Assembly (NCBI RefSeq): GCF_021018805.1
Contig: NC_086266.1
Location: 4,092,001 to 4,156,000 of the forward strand
Length of the DNA stretch: 64,000 bases
Direction: 5' to 3'
Source: Prinia subflava
Lineage: Eukaryota > Chordata > Aves > Passeriformes > Cisticolidae
Part shown: positions 47,201 to 62,200 of the stretch, piece by piece
How positions within the stretch are numbered: the first letter of the stretch is position 1
Layout: every line of letters begins with the position of its first letter
Translations under genes and position numbers: made by a program
The notes under the pieces: model-generated
Database searches by the model: none
Seen by the model: only the letters and a program-made list of their open reading frames with translations
Told to the model about the DNA's origin: nothing

Positions 47201-50200
47201 ACCAGTATCCTGGATCAGCAACATATGTTTGTGAAAAATATGATATGAAGATGAGGTTCAAGTGTAAATGTCCTAGCTGAGCCTTGCATTTCAAATTCAA
47301 CATGTAGTGTATGTAATATGTGAATATAGAAGGGATTGTACTGGTTTAAGGCCAGTCTGTTGTATCAGGATGTTCCTGACAGTAAGCAGTTCTGCATTCT
47401 TAGGGAAATGTGTAAAACCAGGGCAAATGTGATGTTAATACTATTTAAATACCTGGCTGCACACTGCTGTAACCTGACAGCCTTAGCTTTTTGTATTCCC
47501 TCTTGATCATGGCTTAAATTTATGCAAGATAACTTGTCACTTCTTATAGCTTCCCTTCCAGACTGATTTCCCGAAATTCTTTCCTTTTGATCTTTCTATA
47601 TATTCTTTTTTAATCTCTATAAATCTCTATGGTTTATAGTAACTAAAGACTTCACTTTTTCTGTGACAAAAACTAAAGGGCAGCCAACTTCTTCATATTT
47701 TTCTAGTTCCTCTTTCAAATTTGACCTTAGTAAGGGTATACTCCTCACTTGCATTGTTCCTGCAGAGACAGTGTATTGAAATACCCTGGATTCATGAGCA
47801 GACATGGGTAGTTCTTCTGTTTAGTCCTCACATAACACTCCCACTGAGAGTTCTCCAGTCTGAACTGGTTAAGCAAAGGATTCCTGTAATCTCACTTCTA
47901 GAGGAGTTGTCAACCTAAATCATCTGTGGTTCTGCATTTAGCAGCTTTCCTTGCTTCTCCAGTCTGTTAACCCTGACAAAGCCCTTCTCAAGTGCTAGCA
48001 GCCTGCTTTCGTTTCCAGTGAGGTGGAAGCTATCTTGTTTATAGAGGAGCACTCTACTCCTGAAGTTTCTTCCTTTTTCCAGGCTGTATTTTCTTGGTCA
48101 CCCATTGCATTATTAGTCTTCAAAAAGTACCTAAATTGCCTAAGTTTCACATCTACATTTTATTTACCACAATAGACAATACTATCTCATAAACTTCTTG
48201 CTTGTTATGAAAATATTTTTGGAGTAGAAATCATTCTTTAGTTTGGATAAAGGTAGCTTTACTTGTTTTCAAAAGCTGAGAGTACATTCAATATGACAAT
48301 ATTGTGGACAACTATAGATACTCAAATCTTTCACTTCATAAAAATCTGAACCAACCCCTGGAGCTGTTCTAATGCTGTTTTGCAATGGTAGAATGAAAAA
48401 TTGCTTGGAACAGATGTCATGCTATCTCCCACCTCTTTATTTACTTTTTTTTTCTTTTATTTGAGAGATAGTGAGTGTCATTTCCTATTTTAATAGGATT
48501 TCTGGGTTTCATAATAAAAAAGTATAATCCTTGCCCCACAGTGTCTTCAAAGGCATTGTTTCCAGAGAAGTGATTTCTACAGTAAACCAGAAATAAAGTG
48601 ACCTTTTTAAAGTGTGTATTTTGCTGTGCAGCTGTGTGGGTTCTGTGTGAGGGCACTGAGGGGCTCCAGCCAGGCTGGTTTATGTCCCCTGTGGGGTATT
48701 ACACCCCTGCTCCACTCATCAGAGCACAGGGCTGGTGCATCCTCTGCTTGTTGTCTGGCCTGCCTCTAGATTTTATTTCTGCAGAAGAACTGAGCTGTTT
48801 TGAACCTGAGACTCTCGAGATGTGTGGTTGAGGTGTGGCTGGAAGCAAACACAGCAGCAGCGTTTTTGTGGTGCCCTTGAGCTCCCCATTCACATCCAAC
48901 CCACAGCGCTGCTCCTGGGAGCTGTCAGTGCCTGTAGGGTGGGATTCTTCTGTTTGTGGACTAGATCTTTGTACCAGCCTTCAATCACCTTTCCAACTGC
49001 TGACAAAACCAAATCAGGAAGAGGTTTAAAGCTGTTTTCTTTCAGAATGGTGTTGTGTCAAAGACTTCAGCATGTGGTGGAGTTTGTACAAGTGGGCCAG
49101 CGATAAAATTGTGGGCATCTCTTCTGCATGCAGGTGTTGCACTCTGCTGAGTACTAGAACAAGAGAGCATTTGTTTAAGAAGGGTTTTGCAGAAGACTTT
49201 CATGTGAGACCTGTCATTTTTCTGTAACATTTTGAAAACTGATGTAGTGGAAAAATAGAAAGTGAATTTCACTGGTTGTGAAAACTTTCTCACGCATGCT
49301 GATTTTTTAAATAAGCTTTTTAGGTTTTGTTGAGATGTTCAGTTTTAGTTAACTTAATTCCATTTTTATCACAGTTCATTAGGAATGCCACTCCTTCAAG
49401 CTGGGAATGTATTTTTCTGCCTCTTGCAGGTGGAATTTGCAGAATTCTGCACCAGCAGTGGATACCCTGATTTATAGGAGGACGTTGTGATACTTAAGCT
49501 TGAGAATGTTTTTAGAAATAATGGAGTGACAGTCTGTGCACTTCCTGAAGGCACACTGTATCCTCTTTGCCAGGTTTTGATGAGGAAGCTAAGCACTGTT
49601 GATTCCAGTGTTGGCCCTGAGAAGTGCTGCTCGTAACTGGTTCGCCAGTTAACTTCAGGTTCATGAGCTCTCTTTGAACCTGACAATGACCTGGGGCCAA
49701 TTTTCCAACCCTTTCCTGTGCTTTTTGCAGAGCTGTTGGTCCAGTGATAATGTGATGGGAGCTAAGCAGAAACAGCTACTCCGTGTGAGTGTTAAAAACT
49801 GAGAACTAAAGCCTAAAATAGCAAGGGATCTGTATTACTTCTCTGTTAAAAGACTTTGTTCAGCATTTCTGAGAAACCACATCCTTTTGAAATGTCTGGG
49901 GTTGGCAGCCAGAGTTCCTTTCAGAAGACCAGGCAGTTCTCAAATAAATACCTCTTTTTTCCAAGGTAGTTTGGTGGACTTTTGATGGCACAGATTTTGG
50001 TATTTTAGCTGATAATTTCCAGGATTCTTGGGTCACATTTCATTTGTATTTTCTGGTTCTTTTCAAGGTTTCATATAATCAGAAATGCTGTGCATTTTGG
50101 TAGTGCTCTGTCATAACTCCTGCATGCAGATTTGCATAATGCAGTCGTGAATTGTGTTTCCATGGTCAAAGATATTCCTCTTTCTGCTTTTAGGCCAGAC

Positions 50201-53200
50201 TAAATTGCATCTTGAATTTATAGATAAATACTTATGTCACTGGTTTTAGCAACTTTATCCCTTTTTAGTGAAGTTACAAATGTGGAGCTGGAGAATGTCA
50301 GTTACTGTGTAAGGGTGTTTTGGGAACTTGGCTTTAGCATTGCAGATACATTGTACAATGACATTGAATTCTAATGTAGCTGTCAATCAGGAGAAATAAC
50401 GTTGCATTTGTACCTTGATTTACTGTTGTGCCTGGAGCTGGAGGGGAAGAAACCCAAGAATTGCACAGAACAAAGACTTGATAGAGGAGGGACAATCATA
50501 ATTGATATTCATTGTCATTGCAACTGTAACTATGTAGTAGGAAATGTATTTTTGAATTCCTGTCACTCTTCTACTTTCTGTCGTAATTGCATATTGAGCA
50601 ATAATCTTTTAGTATTTTAAGGCTCTTTTGTGTATTAATTATATGCAGTAGCATCTGGTAAAACTGAATTATTTTACACTTCTTGCAACACCTTAATTTT
50701 TAGGAGCATGACAAGAATAACAGTGGGTGCTTTTTATCTGCTTTTACTGCAGAGAAAGTCTTGACTAAAAAAGGAAATCTTTTTTCTGTTTGCTTCTAGA
50801 TCTTTCAAAGAACAGATTTACTGAAATTCCTCCTGATGTCTGGCTGTTTGCACCACTGGAAACTTTAAATTTGTATCACAACTGCATCAAATCCATTCCA
50901 GAATCTATTAAAAACCTGCAGATGCTTACCTACCTTAACATTAGGTGAGTAATGGTGGTTGGTTTAGGTCTTTATATAACTTTCCTCCTTAGAGAGTTGG
51001 TGTTTTGTTTCCTCAGGTCATTGTGTTTGCAGAAGTTTTTTGTTTCTGGTGTTGTCTAGACAGACAGTATTCTGAAACTACAGCTGTAAAAATTTGCTGC
51101 TGTCAAGGGGCTAAATGACTCTGGCCAGAAAGTCCTGCTCATTTTGCACATTATTTACACCCACTGCTGTACTGCTCTTTTTAAACTTGGAAAACATATG
51201 GTTGGGTTTTCTCACCAGAACAGAAGATGGATATGAGCTCTGGAAGGAGAGGGAATCTAGAAAACTTTCCTGACCCTGTTTTCCACAATTCTTCTTGTTT
51301 CTGATGTTGGCTGCATCAAATCCAAAACTGTTTCCTCAGTTAAGAGCTGTTTAAATCCCCAAAACCCACTGTGTCTCAAAATCTGCAAATACAAGTTCTG
51401 GCTTGGCAGCCTGTCAGATCAGGTGGTTCTTCTGAAGGAACCAGCAGGATAAAAGCAAGTGACAAACATTATTTCTTTTAACAGATTTCTCTGAACTTTT
51501 TGGTGTTAGATTCTGTCCTGTGAAATGGGAATGTAACATTCACATGCCTGAAATAAATTGTATTTGATAAGGAATTTGTGATGGGCATTGTAGATGAAAT
51601 TGTAATGGGTGGAGAAAGTCACCTGGGGTGGGAGACAAGCTGTACAATATTCAGAAAAAAGATATTACAATCCACCTTGCTTGTCTGTTTTTCTCACTTT
51701 CAAGTCGAAATCTTTTGTCAACATTGCCAAAATACCTGTTTGATCTTCCACTGAAAGTTCTGGTTGTCAGTAATAACAAGCTGGTCTCCATTCCAGAAGA
51801 AATTGGAAAGTTGAGAGATCTAATGGAGTTGGTAAGTGCAACTGTGAATCTTTGTACAACCAATATGTATATCTTATATATTCAATTTCATAAATTATTA
51901 TTTTTTAAATATAGAAGTACAACATTTAAATTCAGTTTCTGTGTTTTATTGATGTTGTTGGTTTCTTTTTCAAGGTTGTCAAACTCAGAATGAATTCTTG
52001 ATGATGATTAAGGACATCATCAAGAGAGAGTTCCATTCCAGTACCTGTTTATACCTGTTTAGAACATAAGAAGGCTGGAAAGACTCTGTGTGATTGTTTA
52101 ATCACTCTGGTCTACATAAATTCATATTAAAATACTGTCAGAAGTAGCTGTAGTCTCACTTGGTGCAGCTTTGTCACCCTCTAGTGCTTGTATCCAAAAA
52201 ACTGGTGAGCCTGCTGTTGCTGTTGTACTTTTTTTAGTTTTATGGGTTGGCTCAAGGTTTATTAAGGAAAAAGAATTTTTAGAAGAGGAGCAGAATGCTC
52301 CTCAATTGGCAGCAATAGCACAAGAAGTTTTTGACAGATCTGGGAACTACACCAGGAACTCCTGATTCCTAGGCTCCAGTATTCATTTCAAACCCAGTAT
52401 TTCACCATTCATTGATTCAACTTCTTGAATTGGATTTCTGGAATCCCTAAATACTTTAAAAACCAGCAAGATCTGCTTTGGTACATCTTCTCCATGGGAA
52501 ATTCAAGATAGTTGGATTTCTTTTCTTGGATTTCTTTTCTTGTAATAATATGCTTTATAATAGGTTTGATTGCAGTATTCCTCTGTGTAATTTCATTTAA
52601 GATGTTCAGTTGATTTATTAATTATATCTTTCTTAGGATATTAGCTGTAATGAACTTCAAGTTCTTCCCCAGCAAATAGGAAAATTGCAGTCACTTAGAG
52701 AACTGAACATAAGAAGAAATAATCTCCATATGTTGCCAGATGGTGAGCTACTCATCTTCTTTCCATTGATGTAGGCAAATTAGGTAAAGTGTTAAGAAGA
52801 TAACTGATTCTTTTTTTTTTTGTTTGCTTTTTTTTCCCAAATGCAGAATTAGGAGACCTTCCTTTGGTAAAGCTGGATTTTTCTTGTAATAAAATTACAG
52901 AAATTCCCATTTGTTACAGAAAGTTACGTCACTTACAAGTTATAGTTTTGGATAACAATCCAATGCAGATACCACCAGCACAGGTTAGTATTCAAGCACA
53001 AAAGTGCAGAAATTTGCTTTAGGGTCTTGGAGGAAACTGTTCTAAGTTATACCAATCAAGTTTTCTTTTTCTTTTAGCTGTATTTCTTGTATGTCTCCTT
53101 TTAGGGTGTTGTGGCTGTAAATGCAGTGCAGCAGGTATTTCTTGGGGTGTATTCTCAGCAGACATGCTGAGTAATTAAGACTTTCTTGTCCCTTTGTTTC

Positions 53201-56200
53201 CCAACAGATCTGTTTAAAGGGCAAAGTACATATATTTAAATTCCTCAGTATTCAGGCGTGCCTCAGAATAGATAAAAAACCAGATTCTTTGGATCTGCCA
53301 TCATTAGGTAAACGAATCCCCTCCCAGCCACTCACAGACAGGTGAGTAGTGGGTTTCCCACTATAGAGAACATATTTTGAAAAGGATGTTTATTTTCTTG
53401 TGGAAACTACTGTTTGTTTCATTCTAATGTTGATTTTTTGTGTGTCATTTTTTTAATGTAGCATGGAGGACTTTTATCCCAATAAAAACCACGGACCAGA
53501 CTCTGGCATTGGAAGTGATAATGGGGATAAAAGGTTGTCCACTACAGAAGTGAGTATTTTTGCACTGTTGAATGTGTAATTTCTAATTTTTTAGAACTTT
53601 TTCCTTTGTGTTTTATATCATTTGAGAAACACCTCAGTAAGTTGCATTTAAGATTCTTTGAGTATGTGTACAGCAGAGTTTAAATCCTTAGACTGCCATA
53701 TCAGACACAAATTATTTATATATTTCTTTAACTTTTCTGGTTAAAGTTGATTCTAATTAATATGATATGATGAGAATATAGGAAATCATGTAATAATCCC
53801 ATTTCCATGTCAGTTCTGTACTAAATGTGGGTGTCTTTGCAGCCATCTGATGATGATACAATCAGCCTTCACTCCCAGGTGTCAGAATCAACCAGGGAAC
53901 AAACATTAAGGAGTGACAATCACGTCATGGGAAGTAAACTGGACCCACAGAAAGGTAACACCACTTGTGCATTTGTCATTGGAGGTAACAGAGGTACTTT
54001 GCTTAGGTATCTAATGTAAGAAAATGGACAAAATTAAAAGATCGTGTGTAGGTATTGTATTTTCATCAGTTCAGAAAACAATGTCATAATCACAACCAGA
54101 AAAAGCCTGAGAAAAAGGAAAAAAAATATTTCTAGCTTAAGAAGGCACAATTTTTATGTTTTATCTTTATCTGATATTTTTCATAAGTACTTCTTTCTCT
54201 CAGGAATAATTTTTAAATACTAATATCTTTCCTGTTCCTCATAAATCCTCCCTAGACCAGGAGACGTTTGACTACATCGATCCCAGCGCAGAGGAGGGAG
54301 CTCTTCCTGAGCAGGGAGATGCACAGATTGCCCCCCTGCTTTCCTATGTCAAGGTACCAGACACTGACAAAAGAAAAACTCTTCAGTAGCCTTGATTTTT
54401 TTCTTTTTTTTCCCCTTTAAATCAACTAATTGGGTTTTTTTTCCATTTTGTTGAAGGAACGAGGAAAAAATCCTGAGAAATCCCAGAAAATAGAACAAAA
54501 TGAGGAGTGGGGAGATGAAAAAAGGTAAATCATCTTTATCTTTTTTCAGTAGGTTTTACTGGTAGTGACAGGGATGATAGTGGGGGTTTTTTAAGCTCCT
54601 TGCATATGGAGGAAAGAATTCTCATATTGAGCAGTGTGTTCCTGTTGGGCAGAGAATGAGCTCACAGGGAGCACTGCTGAGTTACTGCCATAATGAGCCA
54701 TTTCTGCCTCTCCTCACTGAAATCAGACAGGTCACTAATGTTTAATTTTTCAGACTTCAGAAAGAACAGCTGCTGGCTGAAGATGATGATGAGCTCAAAG
54801 AAGTGACTGACTTGAGAAAAATAGCAGCTCAGTTGCTGCAGCAAGAACAAAAACACAGGTACAGCAATATTAGTTAAAATAACTTTTGTTACAATTAATT
54901 TATTCTTTAACCTCTCTTACACCCAAAAGCTTTTGACAGCTTATTTTGAGAACAGTTTTGTCCAGCTGCTAAAGAGTGAAGTGACAGCTTCTGTCAAGGT
55001 ACCTGTCCTGTGTTTCTTGTCTGAATTACACAATCTCCCTACAGTTTGTTTGTGATTGGATATATTTATTCAAATACAGGCTAATTTAGGTGGTACTTCC
55101 TTCAGTCAATATCCCGTGGATTGAAGGGGAAATTTGTTTGAACATTATTCTGTCAAATGACAATATCTATGTATAAAAATAAATCATTTCAACTGCCTGC
55201 CTTTCTCTGCTTCATTATGGGCATCTCAGCAGAACAATTCTTGAAAAGGAGCCATGGAACAAGCAGCAGATTAAAGGAATTTAATAGAGCAAGTTAGCAA
55301 CTGTGTAAAATGAACAGGAAGGAATAGCTGGAGTCACACAGAAGTGGCCAGGCTGGCACAGGAGCAGTTTCTGTTCTGTTCCTTTACCAAGCAGGCAAAT
55401 GCTGCCAGGTACTGCAAGAGTCAGCACCTCTGAGAGGTGAAAGTTGTATTTAATAGTAGTTCATTAACAAATAGTTCCTAACACTCATTCAGGACCCCAC
55501 ACTAATGGATGTAAGTTCATACTAACTTAAGTACTATTTTCGTTTCTATCAAATTTCTGTGTAATTATGAGATTCTGCCACTTTGCTTTTAAGATGGTTG
55601 AAATACACATGAAGCCCTCAGAGAAACTGAGGGCTAAGAATGCCTAAGAATGGCAGGGTCTTAAAAATGCACCAGCATTTTATTTTAGGTAAATACAAGA
55701 GCAGTAGTGTGCATATGTGAAAGGTAAAATAGATTTTGCTTAGAACTCCAAGCCCTGCATTCATGATTTGGTTGTTGTTCACAGGGAGGGAAAAAATAAG
55801 AATGAAATCTTAATGCTGGTATATTCTCAGTACCAAAAGTACTGCAAATGAGGCCAAGAATGCATAATTATCTCCTATGAAGGAAGAGAGAATGAGGGTG
55901 TTTTCCTTATATTAGGTTTTTATATGATGGTTATTTATGTTGCATGAGGCTCTTGTTTGACTGTGTATTTCATGGTTATCTAATCATTTGAAATGCCAAG
56001 CCAGTCCTCTTCTGAAGTACTGCAACTTGAATTTTACTCGTCATATGTTGTTGTGTCTTAATGCAGTGGTCTTGCTAATTGTTCTGCTTTGTCTTGAATT
56101 ATGCAGCTGTGCAATCTTAATAGTTGTTAAGTTTTACTTCTTAGTTTAGCATTTATATTTTAAAGTTTGCTTATGTATCTTTAGGTACATGAGCTCAAAA

Positions 56201-59200
56201 TTACCTCTAATAGAGAATTTAGCCCTGATTTGGATGGGGTTTTTTAACCAGCAGTAAGAATATTATTTAGTATTTAGTGAGGATACTTCTGTGTTTATTT
56301 GTGGAAAATATGATCAGTCAGTGCACAGAATCCCCAGGGAAATTAAGCATCACAAAATAATTCCTTACTAATCACGCTTCTGTTTGTCCAGTGTATGTTT
56401 TTGTAATTTTATGCAGTCTCCTCTCCTTTTGCTTGCTATGCTAATGATTCCCTGTCCTCTCCCATCAACCTATCCTGCTTCCTCCTTCCGTCTTTGGCTT
56501 TGGTGTGCATGAAATGTGAATACAGACGGAGGCCACTAAGCTATAGAACTTCATTCAGTGAAAAGCTCTTCCAGAGGACCAGGGCGGCAGGACGTGCATC
56601 AAGGTATACAGAGCTCACATGGGGGCAGAGGAAATGCTCCTGGCCATTTCCTGAACAAAAACAGAGTTAAGGGGATTGGCTGAGTTAGCCTAAGGTGTTC
56701 TGTTATCAAAACCAGTTTGCAATGTGTTCTTCGTTGTTTAGGGTGAAATATTAATTAAGAAAAATATTTAATTAGTCAGTTCTCCAAAGAACACTGAGTC
56801 TAAACCTAAAAGCTTTTATTTTTCTTTAAGTATACAACCTCAGATGTAGTACCTCAGGCAAAGCGGTGCTTTTTGTTTGTTTGGTGTTTTTGTGTTGTTT
56901 GAGACTTTGGTTTTAAAGTGATCATTTTCGAGTTAGCATGACCAGAGATATTCTGTTTTGCATTTGACCCATGGTGGAAGTATTTGTAACATGCAAACCT
57001 CACCAGCAATATAAAATTGGAGTATGGTGCAGACTATAGTCAAACATTTAGGTGTTGAATCAATTGATTTCAGACTTTGTTACCTTAGAAATGGAAGCTC
57101 TGTAACTTAGTCTGGACACTCCTTGTCTTTTCCAAAGGACAGGAGGGTTTAGATTTTCATTGGTTCCAAATGAGCCTGTTTCAATTTCCATCAAAATTAA
57201 GTCTGGGTTCTTACATGGCAGCTGTGATTTCCTAAAACTCTCTAAATCCAGAAGAGCACAGCTTCAGTCACAAAGCAGGGGCAGATGTGAAGTCAGTGGA
57301 CTGCTCTGAAACAAATTGAAAATAAATCAATGTCTCACTTTGTCTCACTGCACAGGACTTCTTGTGTCTTTTCACATTTTAGAGATTCAAAGTAGTACTT
57401 GCTTGTCTAAACTTGAAGATAGCTAACCTTAAAATTACACTACCATTGTTCACTTCATTTGTGGCTGTTAATCATTGCTACGTTTGCACAAATCTGAAAG
57501 TACAAGTGGCTGAGAAGAAATTCTGAAACTTGAGAAAATATTTTCTGAGATCACTGTTGGTCTTGCCATTGCCTTTTTCTCTCATCTGGTCAAGCACTTT
57601 GGAGTAGATGTTGTGCTTGTAGAATATATAAATATGTGGTGTTGGATAATTTAGATTTAAAGAATTGTGTGAGTTTTAGAACCCTTTCAGAGGGTTAGTT
57701 TGTGTGCTACCCCTGTAACAAAGGAATTGGTGTGATTTGTAGGAATCATAAGTAGGAAATGATTGCAGTTCTAGCACAGAGTCTAATTTTTTTTTTTTTT
57801 TTTTTTTTACTTATAGTTGTTTCTTGCTACAAAGTGTCACTGAATTTCTCATTGCTTTCACGTGAAGACAAAGCTAAATAGGGTTTTTGTTAAAAAGTCA
57901 AGACTTTAAAATAGCATGTTTATATTCTAGATTGATAACCCGTGCTCTGAATATTTTTTCTGGTTACACTTTTTTCAGGCTGTAGTATAAATTAATTCTG
58001 GAATTCCCCCTCAAAACTTAGTTTCTGAACACAAAATGCAGGAAGCAGCTGAGTGCAGCAGACTGAGTGCAGCAGACATTTACAGGCTTAACTTTTACAG
58101 GCTTTAACTTTTACGGACATTTACAGGTTTACAGGCTTAACTTCTCATAATCCCATTAAACTGAGGGTCACACAATGAGAGGTTTATACTGCAAATGAGA
58201 TTACTGAGCTCAAAGTTATCACAGTAATCAGAGAAATTTGATTGAAAAATCATCTATCATTTAAACTTAATGACTGTGCTGCACTATGTAATGGTAAAGA
58301 AATGTAAAAGGGGCCTAACATTTTACTTTTCTTCCATTGAATGGTTGTGTTCTGATTCTTAATACATTTTAGTTCTCGATATAATTCTGTATAAACACAC
58401 TTCCATCACACTTCTGCACATGAAATCAGTGTCAAAGTGTAATATTGGTACCTTCAAGAGTTCAGAATTTAAGTTCAAGGTGGTGCTTACTTGAAAACAT
58501 TTAGTGTTAAGTGTTACTGGTAGTTTTGTTATTTTTAACACTTAAAACATCCATAATAGCTCGTATGATCTTCCTGTGCACACACACATGTGGTATTGGT
58601 TTGCTCTAGATGAAAACACCAATCTGAATCTCTGTAAGTTTAGCTTTTTTGGCTGTTTAGCATTTAGAAAAATGGAATTTCCATGAAATTCTGCATTAAT
58701 TTTTTCATTTAGTTCTTAGCCTGTGTTTCTCAATTTTCCACCTCACCTGTTTACTTTTATTTCCTTTGTACTTGTGGTGTTTCCTTCTCAGTCACCTTCT
58801 CATGTGCCTCTCCTGACTGACTCTTTTGTGCTCACTCTGTCTTTTCTGGTGTGCTTTAGGTTGGTTATCTTCTGTCTTCTAATTTTAGTGAACAGTGGGG
58901 CCTTTTGTGTTGAGAGCAGCATGACTTTACACAGGTGTGAGATCAGTTGAAATTGTATCTATTTGGGGAGAAAAATAAAAGGAGACTTCATTTTGGTTTG
59001 AATTATCACCAAGTTTTGCTTCCTTAAAATACAGAACTTGAAATACTTCAAGAGCTGGAAATTATATTTAATGGAAGCAGGAATGGGCTTGGATTTCATG
59101 TGTACACACACATTTTAGTATTATTGAAGGTGCCACTTAATGTTTAAAACTTTTTTATTTACAGGAAATGTGATGCAGTGAAAGTGACATTTTCTAAGAA

Positions 59201-62200
59201 AATTGCTTTAAACACTTTTTTTTCCCCCCTAGGCTTCTTAATCATTCAGTTTCAGTAAACACAAGGAACAGGCCCAAGCAGCCAATGGAATCTGAAAAAT
59301 GGTATTGATATATTTAAATGTATCCCAGCTTTCAGTCTTTTATTAGTTTCATTTTTGTTTATTGTGTCACTCATGCCATCTTCTGTCATAATGGTTTTAG
59401 CTCATGATGAAATTGGAGCTACAAGAGTAATCTATTCTTGAGCTTCTTTCTTTCAGATTAAAAACATAAGAATCTGTTCTTCAGAATATTTAGGATAGTT
59501 GATGTCATCCAGAAAGAAATTTGTAGATCTGATTATGGCAGCAATTAATTTCTGTTTCAGACCTGCACTCCCAGTGTGGAAGGTTGTACCTGCTCCCACA
59601 GGGGATGGAGCTGTGCAGGTCTCTTACCCTGAGTTACACAGAGTGGCACTGGAGCTGTGCTTGGGCATCTGAATTTTCCTCCTTGGAGGGCCTTTTGTGC
59701 TCTTAAGAGCTGTTGGAAAAGCTTTGCTGGGAGTTCAGCAACCCCTTTATTGTTTGTGGAGGAGATGTTACTGAGGAAGCCACTGTCTGCTGGAACTGTA
59801 GGCTTAGAAAAAGCTTAGGCTTTTTCTTTGAATTAAAAAAAAGCAGAACACCCACACACACAAAAAAAGCAAAAAAATCCCCCCCCAGAAACCATCAATA
59901 ATCAAAAATACCCCAAGCCTTGTCCTTAGGGAATTGGGAAATGTCCAGGCCCCAGTTTGGGGAGAAAAAAGCTGTAACTGCTGGTGGTGCTGGATAGCAG
60001 TGGGGTGGGAATGGCTCTCTGCAGCTCAGGGGAGCATCTTGAGCCACTCCAGCTCCTTCAGTGACACCTCCTTTCCTGCCTGTGTCCCCTCCCTGTGTCC
60101 CTGTGGCTTTGCACACCTGTCCTGTGCTTGTGTGACTCGTGCTGCAGCTGCTACCTGGAACTTTCCAGGCCTTGCACAGGTTCTTCTCCATGAGTCGCTG
60201 TCACCTATTCAAGTCTACACCTTTGTCTTAGTCTACACTTCTTTATTATAGGGTGATCTAGGAAGAATTAAATTTGCCTTTTCCTTTTTTTGTTAATGAA
60301 ACAGGCAGTTCTGACACTTAAAACCAAAACAAACTAAAAAGTCAAAAGAAGTTTGATCTGAATAAAGTACTGTAGTGTGCATGGTCTATTGTCATGTTAT
60401 GTAAAAGGAGAGTGATATATTTCAGATTTTAATTAAGTGGTCAGTCACATTGTGGCATCTTATACAGATGGCCAAAAAATACTGTAGTGCTGTGGAGAAG
60501 CCACTTTTTAAGTGTTCACTTTTTTGATATTGTCAAGTAAGTTGTTGTAAAGTACACAAAACAGTGGTGTGCTTCATAATGCCTTTCATCTTACTTTTTA
60601 GTGTCTCAGCAAATGAAGTGAATTCCCCAGTGTCCCCGTACAGCTGGCAGGTAAATATTCAAATGTAAATGTGGCTTTGTATTTGAGTGATTTTGTTGTT
60701 TCCTTGATTTTTTCTCTATGGCAGAAAACTTTTATGCATTCATATGGTTGCTTACACACATAGTTCCTGAAGGTGTCTTAATTGTGGTGAAAAATATGAA
60801 CCCTTTGGAGATCTTACACCTCAATTTGACTTGTTTGTGATTGAGACCTTTTGTTTTAAAAGCACATAGTACCAGCTTTAAGGTCTTGAAACTAATGAGG
60901 CATAAATTTTACTTTCTTTGGTTTAGTATTTCTTTCCATATAAAGGTGTTCATATGGAATAATAACAATTATATCATAATTACTAACTTTCAGGTCCTAA
61001 ATCTAGATTGGGGCAGGCAAACAATTAACAATTGCAGTTCATAATAATTTGTGCTAATACACAAGAAGTATGTTTACATTTTACACAGAAGTATTTCTGA
61101 CCATTACAGCCACTGGAAAACCAGAAGGATTCAGTGGATGAGCAGCACTGGCCAGAAACACAGCCAGTAATCTGGCAGAATGAAGAAAGAAGGAGAAGTA
61201 AACAAATTAGAAAAGAGTATTTCAAGGTAATGGGGGGATTGAGGGTGGGTGACACTTTTTTTTAATAAGAGCAGAAGAAACTTTAAGTAAAGGTAAATCC
61301 TCAAAGGTTTTGATGCTTTTAAGTTTGCATGTAACAGATATATTTTTTTGACTCTTTTGATTAACATATTATATGTTTATTTAGGATAATTGGAGGGTGC
61401 AGGGAAATCAAGAGGAAAAAAATTGATCAAAGATTGTGTTTATTCTTTAAATAAAAGAAAGTAATTCATTGTTGTTTTCTGGCAAAACAAAAAACTAATC
61501 TTGTCATTGGTCCTCCACAATCTATTTGGAGGGATTTTTATTTAGCTATTTCTGTATTTATTTTTAGTGCAAAGAAAATATCCACTGTCCCTTTTTTTTG
61601 CAGCATGGTTCTAGGAATGATTTGTGCCTTTTGGGTCTCATGGCATTGATTTGCATTACAGAAGGAAAGTTTTCCCCGTGTTCCCTTGCTGCTGCAGTGT
61701 GCACCCTCAGTCAGCAGGTGCCAGTGTCTGCTTTCTGCAGAGCTGAGGGAAGTTCTAGCAGCATTGGGTAGACAATTTCTCTACATAGCCCAAAACAGTT
61801 TGTTTTGGGCTATGTAGGGAAATAGGAGAGTTCTGAGCAGTGCTAGGTTGAATTAAAATTAAATTTGTCACTTATGAAATTAGTTTCTTGGGTCTTTGTC
61901 ATCAAACATCTTTGGGAAATGCCAGGGGACTTCAAAGAAATTAAATTCTTGGGAGAACAGAGCATGCCTTACAGCTCAGATACATTGTTGTGATTACAAA
62001 AGCCTTCTTTTTTTTTTTTTTTCCTGAAGAGATTATGGAGTTGTATCCTCTTTCCAGGGTTTTCATCCTGAAATTAATTTTTTCCTGTGGCATCAGAGGA
62101 GAAAGAGAGAGAAACTTCTAAGTAATGCAGAGTTCAGTTGTTTGCCTGGTTGAAGAGCTGAGTAGAAAGTGGTTCCTCAGAACAACCAGTCAGTTGTGTC

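Larger units (their letters stand above)
38296..50799 (+). other. LRCH2 intron 1
   Basis: A 12.5-kb intron. Contains a (TG)n run at 38,786-38,804, an ancient repeat fragment near 43.75 kb and a possible LTR at 44.6-45.1 kb. Frames of up to about 110 codons lack support. The mammalian retrogene RBMXL3, located in the human LRCH2 locus, is not seen. Confidence 0.8.
54859..59232 (+). other. LRCH2 intron 11
   Basis: A 4.4-kb intron holding one likely cassette exon (56,526-56,603), a 22-nt T run (57,787-57,808) and a patch of short tandem duplications (58,045-58,143). Nothing else recognised. Confidence 0.7.

Noticed and set aside
49396..49700. Minus-strand frames of 62-96 codons in LRCH2 intron 1
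   Set aside because: Considered as a LINE reverse-transcriptase relic, but no recognisable motif was found.
38296..50799. RBMXL3-like retrogene, present in the human LRCH2 locus
   Set aside because: No RNA-recognition-motif frame is present in the intron.
52171..52365. 64-codon frame in LRCH2 intron 3 rich in EEEQNAPQLAAIAQEV
   Set aside because: Looks protein-like, but has no splice sites in a fitting phase and no recognised family; treated as chance or a very old insertion.
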